From Streptomyces humi (GTDB lineage: Bacteria > Actinomycetota > Actinomycetes > Streptomycetales > Streptomycetaceae), in NCBI RefSeq assembly GCF_001005085.2, contig NZ_LBMU02000099.1:105700-169699 (forward strand): a stretch of 64,000 bases of DNA, given 5' to 3'. The notes beneath the pieces are model-generated. The model did no database searches. It had not been told where the DNA came from and worked only from the letters and a program-made list of their open reading frames with translations. The translations under genes were made by a program, and so were the position numbers. Below, piece after piece: positions 15,474 through 25,538 of this stretch. Positions within the stretch are counted from its first letter, which is position 1. Every line of letters starts with the position of its first letter.

Positions 15474-16988
15474 ATGAGACTGAACAAGCCCGCCCTGTAC
15501 GCCGCCGCGACCACCGCCACCCTCGCGCTCGCCCTCACCGCCTGCGGCGGCTCCGCGACCGGCGGCTCCGGCGGCACCTGGGACAAGAACGCCACCGTCA
15601 ACATCGGCTCCCTGTACGAGCCGCAGAACCTCGACAACACCGCGGGCGGCGGCCAGGGCGTCACCGAGGCCCTCAACGGCAACGTCTACGAAGGCCTCTT
15701 CCGCCTCACCGACGACGGCAAGGTCGACAAGCTCCTCGCGAAGGACTACACGACCAGCGCCGACGGCCGCACCTACACCTTCACCCTGCGCAGCGGTGTG
15801 AAGTTCCACAGCGGCAGGGAACTCACCAGCGCCGACGTCAAGTACAGCCTCCAGAAGGTGCTCGCCGACGACTCGCAGTCGGCCCGCAAGAGCAACCTGG
15901 AGGTCGTCAAGGACATCGCCACCCCCGACGCGCACACCGTCAAGGTCACCCTGTCGCAGCGCTCGATCTCCTTCGTCTACAACCTCTCCTACGTCTGGAT
16001 CATCAACTCCCAGGCGAAGGACCTGAAGACGAGCGAGGACGGCACCGGCCCCTACACGCTCGGCAAGTGGACGCGCGGCTCGGCGCTCAGCCTGAACCGG
16101 TTCGCCGGCTACTGGGGCGACGCGGCCGCCAACAAGCAGGTCGTCTTCCACTACTTCAAGGACGCCACCGCCCTCAACAACGCCCTGCTGACCAACGCCG
16201 TCGACGTGGTCACCAGCGAGCAGTCGCCGGACGCCCTCGACCAGTTCAAGAGCAACCAGAGCTACAAGGTCAACGACGGCGACTCCACCACCAAGCTGCT
16301 GCTCGCCTTCAACGACAAGGCCAAGCCCTTCACCGACGTCAAGGTGCGCCAGGCCGTCTCCGCCGCCATCGACGACAAGAAGCTCCTGGAGTCCGTCTGG
16401 GGCGGCTACGGCAAGCTCATCGGCTCGATGGTGCCGCCCACCGACCCCTGGTACGAGGACCTCACCAAGGTCAACGCCTACGACGTCACCAAGGCCAAGA
16501 AGCTGCTCGCCGAGGCCGGTTACGCCAAGGGCTTCTCCTTCACCCTCGACACCCCCAACTACGACCCGCACCCCACGGCCGCGACCTTCATCAAGGCGCA
16601 GCTGGCCAAGGTCGGCATCACCGTCAGGATCAACACGATCACGCCCGACGAGTGGTACACCAAGATCTACAAGAACCACGACTTCACGGCGACGCTCCAG
16701 GAGCACGTCAACGACCGCGACCTGGTCTGGTACGGCAACCCCGACTTCTACTGGGGCTACGACAACAAGCAGGTCACCAAGTGGGTCACGGAGGCCGAGG
16801 AGGCCACCACGACCGCGCGGCAGACCGAACTGCTGAAGAAGGTCAACCGGCAGACCGCCGAGGACGCGGCCAGCGACTGGCTCTACCTCTACCCGCAGAT
16901 CGTGGTCGCGAGCACCAAGCTCTCCGGCTACCCGCTCAACGGCCTGAACTCCCAGTTCTACGCCTACGACATCAAGAAGAAGGACTGA
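15474..16988 (+). CDS. Solute-binding lipoprotein of an Opp/Dpp-type ABC importer (SBP family 5)
   Basis: A 504-residue exported lipoprotein. The signal ends in LALTACGG with the lipid-anchor cysteine at residue 24. The mature part has the SBP_bac_5 pattern: VNIGSLYEPQNLDNT, LAKDYTTSADGRTYTFTLRSGVKFHSGRELTSADVKYSL, and later VRQAVSAAIDDKKLLESVWGGYG. It binds peptides or nickel/opine-type ligands outside the membrane and feeds the two permeases that follow. The stop overlaps the next start (TGATG). Confidence 0.94.
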   Translation: MRLNKPALYAAATTATLALALTACGGSATGGSGGTWDKNATVNIGSLYEPQNLDNTAGGGQGVTEALNGNVYEGLFRLTDDGKVDKLLAKDYTTSADGRTYTFTLRSGVKFHSGRELTSADVKYSLQKVLADDSQSARKSNLEVVKDIATPDAHTVKVTLSQRSISFVYNLSYVWIINSQAKDLKTSEDGTGPYTLGKWTRGSALSLNRFAGYWGDAAANKQVVFHYFKDATALNNALLTNAVDVVTSEQSPDALDQFKSNQSYKVNDGDSTTKLLLAFNDKAKPFTDVKVRQAVSAAIDDKKLLESVWGGYGKLIGSMVPPTDPWYEDLTKVNAYDVTKAKKLLAEAGYAKGFSFTLDTPNYDPHPTAATFIKAQLAKVGITVRINTITPDEWYTKIYKNHDFTATLQEHVNDRDLVWYGNPDFYWGYDNKQVTKWVTEAEEATTTARQTELLKKVNRQTAEDAASDWLYLYPQIVVASTKLSGYPLNGLNSQFYAYDIKKKD

Positions 16989-17953
16989 TGGGGCGCTACC
17001 TCCTCAGACGCCTCGCCTTCCTGGCCGTGTCGCTGGTGCTGGCGAGCGTGGTGCTCTTCGTCCTGCTGCGCCTGCTGCCCGGCGACCCGGCCAACGCGCT
17101 CACCTCGGTGGGCGCGAGCCCGGAGCAGATCGCCGCGGCCCGCCACTCGATCGGCTCCGACCGGCCGCTGCCCGAGCAGTTCACCCACTGGCTCGGGCAG
17201 TTGGCCGGCGGCGACCTCGGTACCTCCTTCGTCAGCTCGCTGCCGGTGGGCCCCGAGGTGACCGCCCGCCTGAACGTCACCGTCCCGCTGACGCTGGCCG
17301 CGTTCGTACTGGCCGTCCTCGTCGCCGTCCCCGTCGGCTTCGTCGCCGCCCACAAGCGGCACACCTGGTACGGCGCCCTGCTCAGCGGGATCTCCCAACT
17401 GGGCATGGCGGTACCGGTGTTCTGGCTCGGCATGATCCTCATCGCGGTGTTCGCGCTGAACGCCGGCTGGCTGCCGTCCGGCGGCTTCCCGCAGGACGGC
17501 TGGGCCGCGCCCGCCGACGCCGTGCGGTCCCTCGTACTGCCGGTGGTCACCATCGCCCTGGTGATGAGCGCCTCCCTGATCCGGTACGTCCGCTCGGCCA
17601 CCCTCGACGTCCTCGGCAGCGACCACCTGCGTACCGCCCGCGCCCTCGGCGCCTCCTTCCCGGCCGCCATGTGGCGGCACGGGCTGCGCAACGCCTCCGT
17701 CCCGGTGATCTCCGTCCTCGGCATCGAACTCGCCTCGACCCTGCTCGGCGCGGTCGTGGTGGAGTCCGTGTACGCGCTGCCCGGCCTCGGCTCGCTGCTC
17801 GCCACCGGCATCGCCCAGCACGACTACCCGGTGATCCAGGGCGTCCTGTTCGTCTCCACCCTCGCCGTCCTGCTGATCGGGTTCGCCGCCGACCTCGTCC
17901 AGCGGATCATCGACCCGCGACTGCGCGGCCGGCTGTCGGGAGGAGCCCGATGA
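16988..17953 (+). CDS. ABC importer permease, DppB/OppB type
   Basis: A 321-residue membrane protein beginning MGRYLLRRLAFLAVSLVLAS, the standard N-terminal signature of DppB-like permeases, with LLPGDPANAL after helix 1. The cytoplasmic coupling loop reads RTARALGASFPAAMWRHGLRNA near residue 218, matching the EAA motif. About six helices. It forms the channel with the next gene product, whose start overlaps its stop (ATGA). Confidence 0.94.
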   Translation: MGRYLLRRLAFLAVSLVLASVVLFVLLRLLPGDPANALTSVGASPEQIAAARHSIGSDRPLPEQFTHWLGQLAGGDLGTSFVSSLPVGPEVTARLNVTVPLTLAAFVLAVLVAVPVGFVAAHKRHTWYGALLSGISQLGMAVPVFWLGMILIAVFALNAGWLPSGGFPQDGWAAPADAVRSLVLPVVTIALVMSASLIRYVRSATLDVLGSDHLRTARALGASFPAAMWRHGLRNASVPVISVLGIELASTLLGAVVVESVYALPGLGSLLATGIAQHDYPVIQGVLFVSTLAVLLIGFAADLVQRIIDPRLRGRLSGGAR

Positions 17954-18822
17954 CCACGACCGACGTCCTGGACAAGGCCCCGGCCGCCGCACCCGTCCGC
18001 GGCGGCCGCCGCCGCTCGGCGACCCTGCTCGCCGGCTGCACCCTCACCGGCCTGATCGCGCTGCTCGCGCTCGTCTCGCTGGTCTGGCTGCCCTACGCCA
18101 CCGACGACACCTCCGGCGGCCGGCTCGCCGGTCCCGGCGGCGGGCATCTCCTCGGCACCGACAAACTGGGCCGGGACCTGTTCACGCAGCTGATGACGGG
18201 CTCGCGGATCGCCCTCGCGGCCGGCCTCGGCTCGGTGCTGACCGCCGCGCTGATCGGCGTCACCCTCGGCGTGCTCGCCGCGTTCGCGCAGGGGTGGCTC
18301 GACGACACCCTCGCCGCGTTCCTCGACATCCTGATCGCCTTCCCGACGCTGCTGCTGGCGATGCTCGTGGTCGCCGCCCGTTCGGCGACCCTCGGCTCCG
18401 CCGTCCTCGCCATCGGCCTGGCCCAGAGCGCGGTCGTCGCCCGGCTGGTGCGGATCCTGGTCAAACGGGTCCTCGCGCAGGACTACATCACGGCCGCCCG
18501 CACCTCGGGCACCTCCTGGCCGCGCACCGTCGCCGGGCACGTACTGCCCAACATCTGGCCCACCCTCGTGGTCAACCTCGCCCTCCAGTTCGGCCTCGCC
18601 GTGCTGGCCGAGGCCGGGCTCTCCTACCTCGGCCTCGGCGCGCCGCCGCCCAACGCCTCCTGGGGCCGGATGCTCCAGGAGGCCCAGGCCACCTTCACCA
18701 CCGCCCCGGCCGGCGCGCTCGCCCCCGGCGTCCTGCTGGTCCTGCTCGTCGTCGGCGTCAACCTGATCGCCGACGGACTGCGCGACACCCTCGACCCGGC
18801 GACCCGACAGAGGCGGTCATGA
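17950..18822 (+). CDS. ABC importer permease, DppC/OppC type
   Basis: A 290-residue partner permease. After the first helix comes HLLGTDKLGRDLFTQLMTGSRIAL, the DppC hallmark, and the coupling EAA loop TAARTSGTSWPRTVAGHVLPN near residue 181. It ends with the typical GLRDTLDPATRQR. ATGA overlaps join it to both neighbours, giving a fixed stoichiometry with DppB. Confidence 0.94.
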   Translation: MTTTDVLDKAPAAAPVRGGRRRSATLLAGCTLTGLIALLALVSLVWLPYATDDTSGGRLAGPGGGHLLGTDKLGRDLFTQLMTGSRIALAAGLGSVLTAALIGVTLGVLAAFAQGWLDDTLAAFLDILIAFPTLLLAMLVVAARSATLGSAVLAIGLAQSAVVARLVRILVKRVLAQDYITAARTSGTSWPRTVAGHVLPNIWPTLVVNLALQFGLAVLAEAGLSYLGLGAPPPNASWGRMLQEAQATFTTAPAGALAPGVLLVLLVVGVNLIADGLRDTLDPATRQRRS

Positions 18823-19615
18823 CCCTCCTCGACGTACACGGCCTGACCGTGCGCACCGCCGACGGCCGTACCCTGGTCGACGACCTCACCTTCCGGCTCG
18901 ACGCGGGCGAACGCCTCGGCCTGATCGGCGAGTCCGGCTCCGGCAAGTCCCTGACCACCCTCGCCCTGCTGGGCCTGCTGCCCGACGGGATGCGCGCCGA
19001 GGGCAGCGTGGAGCTGGCCGGCGCCCAGGTCGTCGGCGCAACGGAGAAGCGGCTCACGGCGGTCCGCGGCCGTCGGGCGGCCGTGGTCTTCCAGGAACCG
19101 CTGACCGCCCTCGACCCGCTGATGCGGGTGGGCCGCCAGATCGCCGAGCCGCTGGCCCGCCGCACCGGCCTCAAGGGGAGGCAGCTGCGGGCCGCCGTAG
19201 GGGAGGCCCTCGACCGGGTGCGGCTGCCCGAACCCGGGCGGATCGCCCGCGCGTTCCCGCACGAGGTCTCCGGCGGCCAGCGCCAGCGCGTCGCCCTCGC
19301 CATGGCCCTCGCCTGCGAACCCGACCTGCTCATCGCCGACGAGCCCACCACCGCCCTCGACGTCTCCGTGCAGGCCGAGGTGCTCGACCTGCTCGACACC
19401 CTGGTACGCGAGCGCGCGATGGCCGTGCTGTTCGTGAGCCACGACCTGGCCGTCGTCGCCAGGATCGCCGACCGCGCCCTCGTCCTCAAGGACGGCCGGG
19501 CCGTCGAGGAGGGCCCCGTCCTGGACGTGATCGGCGCACCCACGGCCGAGTACACCCGGACGCTGGTCACCGGTGCCCGCAAGCTGGAGGCCGCCCTGGA
19601 CCTGAGGAGCGCCCG

Positions 19616-19619
<4 letters not shown>
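18819..19619 (+). CDS. ABC importer ATPase, DppD/OppD type
   Basis: A 266-residue nucleotide-binding subunit. It has Walker A GESGSGKS (residues 37-44), Q-loop VVFQEP, signature SGGQRQRVALAMALA, Walker B LLIADEP and H-loop VSHDL. It lacks the C-terminal iron-sulphur cysteine cluster found in longer DppD proteins. It overlaps DppC and the next ATPase by four bases each. The two ATPases should form a heterodimer. Confidence 0.94.
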
Positions 19620-20380
<761 letters not shown>

Positions 20381-20381
20381 G

Positions 20382-21296
20382 TCAGGCGGCCGGGCCGAAG
20401 TAGTGGCCCTTGTCCAGGTCCGCCAGCAGGCCCGGGTGCGACGGCCGCCAGTCCAGCAGCTCCCGGGTGGCCGTGCTGGAGGCCGGGCTGTCCAGGCCGA
20501 TGAAGCCGCCGAGCCAGGTGAAGTGCCCGGCCGCGTCGGCGGGCGGCACCGAGACCACCGGCACGCCCAGCTGCCGGCCGATCACCTCGGCGACGTCACG
20601 GATCGCGACGCCCTCCTCGCCCGCCCCGTGCAGCACCGAACCCGCGGGCGCCTTCTCCACGGCCAGCCGGAACAGCCGTCCGACGTCCAGCCGGTGGGCG
20701 GCGGGCCAGCGGTTGGCGCCGTCGCCGACGTATCCCGAGAGGCCCCGCTCCCGGGCGATGCCGACCAGCGCCGCCATGAAACCGTTGTCCCCCTCGCCGT
20801 GGCAGGTGGGAGCCAGGCGCACCACGGCGGAACGCACCCCGCGGCCGGCCAGCTCCAGCGCCGCCAGGGCGGTGGTCTGCCGTACCGAGGCCGGTGAGCC
20901 GTCGACGGCGGGCACGTCCCGCTCGGTGACCACCCGGCCGGGCGCGAGACCGAGCAGGCCGGAGGCGATCACGAGGGGCCGGCCGGAACCGGCCAGCACC
21001 TCGCCGAACGTGTCCACGGCACGGCGGTCCGCCTCGGCGGCCCCGCGGAAGTCGCCGCTGAAGGCGATGTCGTGCTTGAAGGCGAGGTGGACGACGCCGT
21101 CAGAGGCGGCGGCCGCCGTGCGCAGCACGTCCAGGTCGTCGACGGTGCCGCGGACGACCTCCGCGCCGGCGGCGGTGAGCGCGGCGGCGGAGGCGTCCGA
21201 GCGGGCCAGCCCGGTCACCTGGTGCCCGGCGTCGAGGAGTTCGGGCACGACGGCGGAGCCGAGCCAGCCGGACGCACCGGTCACGAAAACACGCAT
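20382..21296 (-). CDS. NAD(P)-dependent epimerase/reductase (extended SDR)
   Basis: A 304-residue atypical/extended SDR. The start MRVFVTGASGWLGSAVVPELL carries the Rossmann GxxGxxG (TGASGWLG); the frame extends upstream but would run into the operator. Further features are the cofactor-specificity loop GLARSDASA and VVHLAFKHD. The YxxxK catalytic pair of classical SDRs is not obvious, as in several members used as dehydratases or reductases. It is divergent from the TetR gene at 21381, with a large inverted repeat between them, so it is the likely target of that regulator. Confidence 0.85.
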   Translation of the reverse strand: MRVFVTGASGWLGSAVVPELLDAGHQVTGLARSDASAAALTAAGAEVVRGTVDDLDVLRTAAAASDGVVHLAFKHDIAFSGDFRGAAEADRRAVDTFGEVLAGSGRPLVIASGLLGLAPGRVVTERDVPAVDGSPASVRQTTALAALELAGRGVRSAVVRLAPTCHGEGDNGFMAALVGIARERGLSGYVGDGANRWPAAHRLDVGRLFRLAVEKAPAGSVLHGAGEEGVAIRDVAEVIGRQLGVPVVSVPPADAAGHFTWLGGFIGLDSPASSTATRELLDWRPSHPGLLADLDKGHYFGPAA

Positions 21297-21314
21297 GGGA
21301 GATTCCTGACTGTT

Positions 21315-21365
21315 GATGACAGTGACTGACATCGAAGGTAGCACCTGATGTCAGTCACTGTCATC
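21315..21365. promoter_or_regulatory. Large inverted-repeat operator between epimerase and TetR genes
   Basis: GATGACAGTGACTGACATC (21315-21333) and its exact reverse complement (21347-21365) are 19-bp arms separated by 13 bases. Each arm contains a near-palindromic 15-mer (TGTCAGT C ACTGTCA, one mismatch per half), so each can bind a TetR dimer alone. The left arm lies 19 bases from the epimerase start and the right arm 16 bases from the regulator start. Confidence 0.85.
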
Positions 21366-21380
21366 GCGTAGGATTCCGCC

Positions 21381-21944
21381 ATGGGCAGATGGGAGCCGAA
21401 CGCGCGGCAGCGACTGGCGGAAGCGGCGTTGCGGCTCTACGGCGAGCAGGGGTACGAGCAGACGACCGTGGCGCAGATCGCCCGGCAGGCGGGCCTCACC
21501 GAGCGCACCTTCTTCCGGCACTACGCCGACAAGCGCGAGGTGCTCTTCGCCGGCTCCCCGCTCCAGGAGCTGTTCGTGACCGCCGTGGCGGAGGCCGCGC
21601 CGGACGCGGCACTGCTCGACGTGGTCGGCGCCGGACTCGACGCGGCCTCGGGCATGTTCAGGGGCCGTCACGAGTACGCCCTGCGCCGGCAGGCCGTGGT
21701 GGAGGCCCACCAGGAACTCCGGGAGCGCGAGCTGATCAAGCTGGCCGCGCTGGCGACGGCCCTCGCCGGCGCCCTCCGGGACCGCGGGGTGCCGGAACCC
21801 ACGGCGACCCTGACCGCGGAGACCGGGGTGGCCGTCTTCAAGGTCGGTTTCGAACGGTGGATCAGGGCGGCGGAGGAGACCGACATGGCTCCGCTCATGC
21901 GCGGCCTGCTGGCCGAACTGGGCAGGGTGGCCGCGGGAGCCTGA
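21381..21944 (+). CDS. TetR-family repressor of the divergent epimerase gene
   Basis: A 187-residue TetR protein: HTH in QTTVAQIARQAGLTERTFFRHYADKREVLF (residues about 27-56), then a short all-helical ligand domain. Start and operator are adjacent, so autoregulation is expected. The effector is unknown. Confidence 0.9.
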   Translation: MGRWEPNARQRLAEAALRLYGEQGYEQTTVAQIARQAGLTERTFFRHYADKREVLFAGSPLQELFVTAVAEAAPDAALLDVVGAGLDAASGMFRGRHEYALRRQAVVEAHQELRERELIKLAALATALAGALRDRGVPEPTATLTAETGVAVFKVGFERWIRAAEETDMAPLMRGLLAELGRVAAGA

Positions 21945-21967
21945 CCGCCGCCCGGGCGGGCCGGCCC

Positions 21968-22030
21968 GCGTCCGTGCGCAGGCTGCGCGCGTCCGTGCGC
22001 AGGCTGCCCGCGTCCGTGCGCAGGCGCGGC
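21968..22030. repeat. Three 21-bp tandem repeats in the gap after the TetR gene
   Basis: The core GCGTCCGTGCGCAGGCTGC starts at 21968 and 21989, and a third copy at 22010 diverges at its end. The rest of the 251-base gap (to 22195) contains pyrimidine-rich CCTCTCTCGTAT-like near-repeats (22100-22155) and no gene. Confidence 0.85.
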
Positions 22031-22195
22031 CGGTCGGCGCCGCGCTCCGGGACGGCACGGGGCGATCCGCCCGGGCGAACCGGTCTTGCGGCGGTGGGTC
22101 TCTCTCGTCCGGGCGAATGCCTCTCTCGTATCCCTGTCTCGTATGCCTCTCTGTTACGACGGCCCGTGCGGGCGGACGCGGACCGGGCCGCCGGC

Positions 22196-23917
22196 TCAGA
22201 TCCGGCTGTCGCGCAGGCGGACGAGTGCGGACTCGGTCAGCCTGAGGGGCGCGTCGGCCGGGTCGACCAGGACCACCGTGCAGGACGCGGCACGGGCGAG
22301 CGCCGTGGTGAGACTGCCGTCGGCGAACTGGGCGAGCGGTCCGCGCGGTGAGCGTCCGACGGCGACGGCCCGGGCGTGCACCTCGGTGGCGTGACGGGCC
22401 AGCACCCGTCCGGCGGCGGCATGGTCGCCGACACTGTCCAGGACCTGACCGGTGGCGGCGAACCCCTGTGCGGCGAGCCGGTCCAGATGGGCGGTGACGG
22501 CGGCCCTGGCCTCGGTGGCGCTCTCGGTGTCCGCCGCCTGCTCCTCCACGACGGCGGTCCGCTGGACGTGGACGACCTCGAGCGGACTGCCGGTGTCCCG
22601 GGCGAGCCGCGCGGCCGCGTCGACGATGGCGGCGGCCCGCCCGTGGTTTCCGACCGCCACCACGACCGGTCCCGCACCCGGCGCGACCCGCCGGCCGACG
22701 GGCGTGAGGGTCGGGGCGACCGGCTCGCCGCCGCTGAGGCGGGACTCCGCCTCCCGCAGCAGCCGGTGCCCGCCGGCCAGCACGGGTATCGCGAGCAGGA
22801 AGGTGCCCGCGCCCAGGTAGAACGGCACGCTGAGATCCGTGGCGTCGGCGAGCTTCCCGGCCACGTACGGGGCCAGGCCGCCGCCGATGAAACGCAGGAA
22901 GCCGTACGCGGAGGAGGCGACGGGGCGCTCCACCGGCGAGACCACCATCACCGCCTGCGTGGTGAGGGTGTTGTTGATGCCGATGAAGACACCGCTCACG
23001 ATCACGGCGACGATCACCACCGTGGGCGTGTCGACCCCGGCGGCGATCACGGCCATCACCGCGCCGAGGCCGACGAGGTTGGCGTACAGCACGGGGGCGG
23101 TGCCGAAACGGGCCTGGAGGCGTGGTGCGAAGAACACGCTGAACGCGGCCACCAGCAGGCCCCACCCGGTGAAGACGAGACCCAGCTGATGGGCGTTCAG
23201 CTCCATCGGATAGGGCGCGTAGCCGAGCATGGTGAAGAAGCCCCAGTTGTACAGCAGGGCCATGATCCCCATGGTCAGCAGACCGCGGTGGCGCAGCGCC
23301 GAGATCGGCGCCAGCGGCGAGGTGGGGCGCTCCGGCCTGGGCAGCGCGGGCACGAACGCCAGGGTGGCGACGAGGGCGACGGCCATCAGGACGGCGACGC
23401 CGAAGAACGGGCCCCGCCAGCTGATGGCCCCCAACTCGCCGCCCAGCAGGGGGCCGACGGCTATGCCGAGGCCGAGGGCGGTCTCGTAGAGGATGATCGC
23501 GCCGGCGAAGCCGCCGCTCGCCGAGGCGACGATGACGGCCAGGGAGGTGGCGATGAACAGGGCGTTGCCCAGCCCCCACCCGGCCCGGAAACCGACGATG
23601 CCGTTGATCGAGCCCGAGGTGCCGGCGAGCGCCGCGAACACCACGATGACCGCGAGACCGGTGACGAGGGTGCGTTTGGCGCCGATCCGGCTGGAGACCC
23701 AGCCGACGACCAGCATGGCGACCGCCGTGACGATCAGGTAGCTGCTGAACAGCAGCGAGACCTGACTGGGGGAGGCGTGCAGGCTCGTGGCCAGCGCGGG
23801 CAGGATCGGGTCCACGAGGCCGATGCCCATGAAGGAGATCACGCAGGCGAACGCCACGGCCCACACGGCCTTCGGCTGGCTGAACGGGCTCGCGGGCCTC
23901 TGGTGCGGTGTACTCAT
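22196..23917 (-). CDS. MFS transporter fused to a C-terminal universal-stress (UspA) domain
   Basis: A 573-residue fusion. Residues about 15-405 form an MFS exporter (AVAFACVISFMGIGLVDPILPALA in helix 1; GWVSSRIGAKRTLVTGLA after TM2). From about residue 412 the chain becomes a Usp fold: GPVVVAVGNHGRAAAIVDAA, VVHVQRTAV, and the nucleotide-binding G-x2-G-x9-GS pattern in GRSPRGPLAQFADGSLTTALARAASCTVVLVD. The Usp part could sense ATP or couple stress to efflux. The ATG follows GAGAGG. A MarR gene lies 101 bases upstream on the same strand and probably controls it. Confidence 0.9.
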   Translation of the reverse strand: MSTPHQRPASPFSQPKAVWAVAFACVISFMGIGLVDPILPALATSLHASPSQVSLLFSSYLIVTAVAMLVVGWVSSRIGAKRTLVTGLAVIVVFAALAGTSGSINGIVGFRAGWGLGNALFIATSLAVIVASASGGFAGAIILYETALGLGIAVGPLLGGELGAISWRGPFFGVAVLMAVALVATLAFVPALPRPERPTSPLAPISALRHRGLLTMGIMALLYNWGFFTMLGYAPYPMELNAHQLGLVFTGWGLLVAAFSVFFAPRLQARFGTAPVLYANLVGLGAVMAVIAAGVDTPTVVIVAVIVSGVFIGINNTLTTQAVMVVSPVERPVASSAYGFLRFIGGGLAPYVAGKLADATDLSVPFYLGAGTFLLAIPVLAGGHRLLREAESRLSGGEPVAPTLTPVGRRVAPGAGPVVVAVGNHGRAAAIVDAAARLARDTGSPLEVVHVQRTAVVEEQAADTESATEARAAVTAHLDRLAAQGFAATGQVLDSVGDHAAAGRVLARHATEVHARAVAVGRSPRGPLAQFADGSLTTALARAASCTVVLVDPADAPLRLTESALVRLRDSRI

Positions 23918-24018
23918 CGACGGTCCTCTCTCCGGATGCGGACGGACGGGACGGATGGCATGGGTGGGACGGGCGGGGCTGCGCGGGGGAGTGGTCCCGG
24001 GAGGGGGGCGGTGGCGGC

Positions 24019-24519
24019 TCAGGCGCGGGCCCGGCGTTCCTCGATCGCGCGGGCGAGGGCGGGCAGGGCGATCCGTACGGCCTGCTGTTCGGGCTCGGTC
24101 AGTTCCTCGATCAGTTCCCGCAGCGCGGCGGCGCGTTCGGCGCGCCGCTGCCGGAAGACGTCGAGGCCGGTCGCGGTGATCTCCACGAGGACGCCGCGGC
24201 CGTCCGTGCTGTCGGCGGTGCGCGCCACCAGTCCCGCACGCTCCAGCCGGCCCACCAGCTGGGTCGTCCCCGGCTGCGAGACGCCCTCGGCGCGGGCCAG
24301 GTCGGTCAGCCGCAGCGGGCCCTCCCGGCCCAGCCGGGCCAGCGCCGAGGAGGCCGCGGTGCTCAGGCCGCCGGCGGTGGCGCTGTGCCGTACATGCCGT
24401 ACCAACTGCTCGACAGCGATCATCAGTTGGTCCGGCGTCCCGGTGGCGGGCGCCTCGCCGCCCGGTCCGCCGTCGGCCTGCCGATCTTCGACGCGGTCAT
24501 CCATAACGGCATTATGCAT
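24019..24519 (-). CDS. MarR-family regulator of the MFS-Usp transporter
   Basis: 166 residues from the ATG at 24519, or 161 from the one at 24504; neither has a Shine-Dalgarno, so translation may be leaderless. The winged HTH covers REGPLRLTDLARAEGVSQPGTTQLVGRLERAGLVARTADSTDGRGVLVEIT (about residues 65-115) with the beta-wing DGRG. Long helices at both ends form the dimer interface. Transcribed ahead of the efflux fusion gene. Confidence 0.87.
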   Translation of the reverse strand: MHNAVMDDRVEDRQADGGPGGEAPATGTPDQLMIAVEQLVRHVRHSATAGGLSTAASSALARLGREGPLRLTDLARAEGVSQPGTTQLVGRLERAGLVARTADSTDGRGVLVEITATGLDVFRQRRAERAAALRELIEELTEPEQQAVRIALPALARAIEERRARA

Positions 24520-24526
24520 CTAGATG
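24517..24526. promoter_or_regulatory. Palindrome over the MarR gene start
   Basis: CATCTAGATG is a perfect palindrome (extended form GCATCTAGATGTAC) that includes the first start codon of the marR gene. The flanks (TAGTACAT, TTTGTTTCATAG) are AT-rich for this genome and hold the likely -10. It is a natural site for autorepression. Confidence 0.55.
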
Positions 24527-24581
24527 TACTATGAAACAAAGAGGGCGGGGACTTCCCGTGGCGGAGCGCCCGCGGTGACCG

Positions 24582-25538
24582 TCACAGGTCCACGCGGACT
24601 CCCAACCCCCGTGCCAGCGCCGCGTCGTAGGCCACCCGGACCGCCGCCACGTCCAGGGCCGCGTGCCCGGTGGACTTGAAGACGGTGAGTGCCCCGGTGT
24701 CACCGCCCCGTCCCGGCCGGTCCCCGGCGAGCACCGAGCCGAGGAGGGTGACGCGCCGTCCGGGGGCGAGGTCCTGGAGTTCGTGGGCGCCCGCCGGCGG
24801 CGGCTCGGTGGCCGCGCCGGTCCACTCGGCGAACAGGGCGGCGTCCCGGACCGTGCCGGGATCCAGTTCGGGTCCGTGCGAGCCGCCGACCGAGGAGACG
24901 TGGACACCGGGGGAGAGCCACTCCCGGCGCAGGACGGGCGCGGTGGCGCCGGTGCAGCAGAACACCACCTCGGCCGTGCGCACCCCCTCCTCGATGCCCG
25001 CCGCGACCCGTGCGCCGGGGAACAGCGCGGCCGCCTCGCCCGCCCGAGCCGGGTCACGGCCGGCGACGGTGACCAGTGCCGTCGGCCGGACGGCGGCGAG
25101 CAGCGTCAGCTGGGCCCGCGCCTGGGCCCCCGTCCCCACCACCGTCACCCGTCCCAGGTCCGGCCGGGCGGCCAGGGCCAGGGCGCCGTGGGTGGCGGAC
25201 GCCGCCGTCCGGACCGCGGTCAGGGACTCGGCGTCCACCAGGGCGAGGGGCCGCCCGTCGTGCTCGTCGAACAGCACCACGAGCCCCCGGTGGAAGCTTC
25301 GTCCGGGATGCTCCGGATCGGCGGTCACGGTCACCAGCTTCGCGGCCGGCCCGAGCCCGGCGACGTAGCCGGGCATCGCGCCGAGCAGGCCCGTCGGGGT
25401 CAGGGCGGCGATCCGCGGCGGAACGGACGCCTCGCCCCGGGCGACGGCGACGAGCGCCCGGCCCACCGCGTCGAGCACGCCGGCCGGCTCCAGTGCGGCG
25501 GCCGTCCGCCCGCGGTCCAGCACCAGCAGGCCGCTCAC
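24582..25538 (-). CDS. Ornithine cyclodeaminase / mu-crystallin family dehydrogenase
   Basis: 318 residues from the GTG at 25538, which overlaps the IclR stop (GTGA). It has the family NAD-binding core VTVVGTGAQARAQLTLLAAV (near residue 125), substrate-side AMPGYVAGLGPAAKLVTV and FKSTGHAALDVAAVRVAY near the C-terminus. Members deaminate ornithine to proline or reduce ketimines and imino acids. Co-transcribed with an IclR regulator that probably senses the substrate. Which amino acid is used cannot be told. Confidence 0.87.
   Translation of the reverse strand: MSGLLVLDRGRTAAALEPAGVLDAVGRALVAVARGEASVPPRIAALTPTGLLGAMPGYVAGLGPAAKLVTVTADPEHPGRSFHRGLVVLFDEHDGRPLALVDAESLTAVRTAASATHGALALAARPDLGRVTVVGTGAQARAQLTLLAAVRPTALVTVAGRDPARAGEAAALFPGARVAAGIEEGVRTAEVVFCCTGATAPVLRREWLSPGVHVSSVGGSHGPELDPGTVRDAALFAEWTGAATEPPPAGAHELQDLAPGRRVTLLGSVLAGDRPGRGGDTGALTVFKSTGHAALDVAAVRVAYDAALARGLGVRVDL

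Noticed and set aside
22376..24523. 715-codon plus-strand frame under the MFS-Usp and MarR genes
   Set aside because: Antisense shadow with no recognisable domains; opposite strand has complete, motif-bearing genes.
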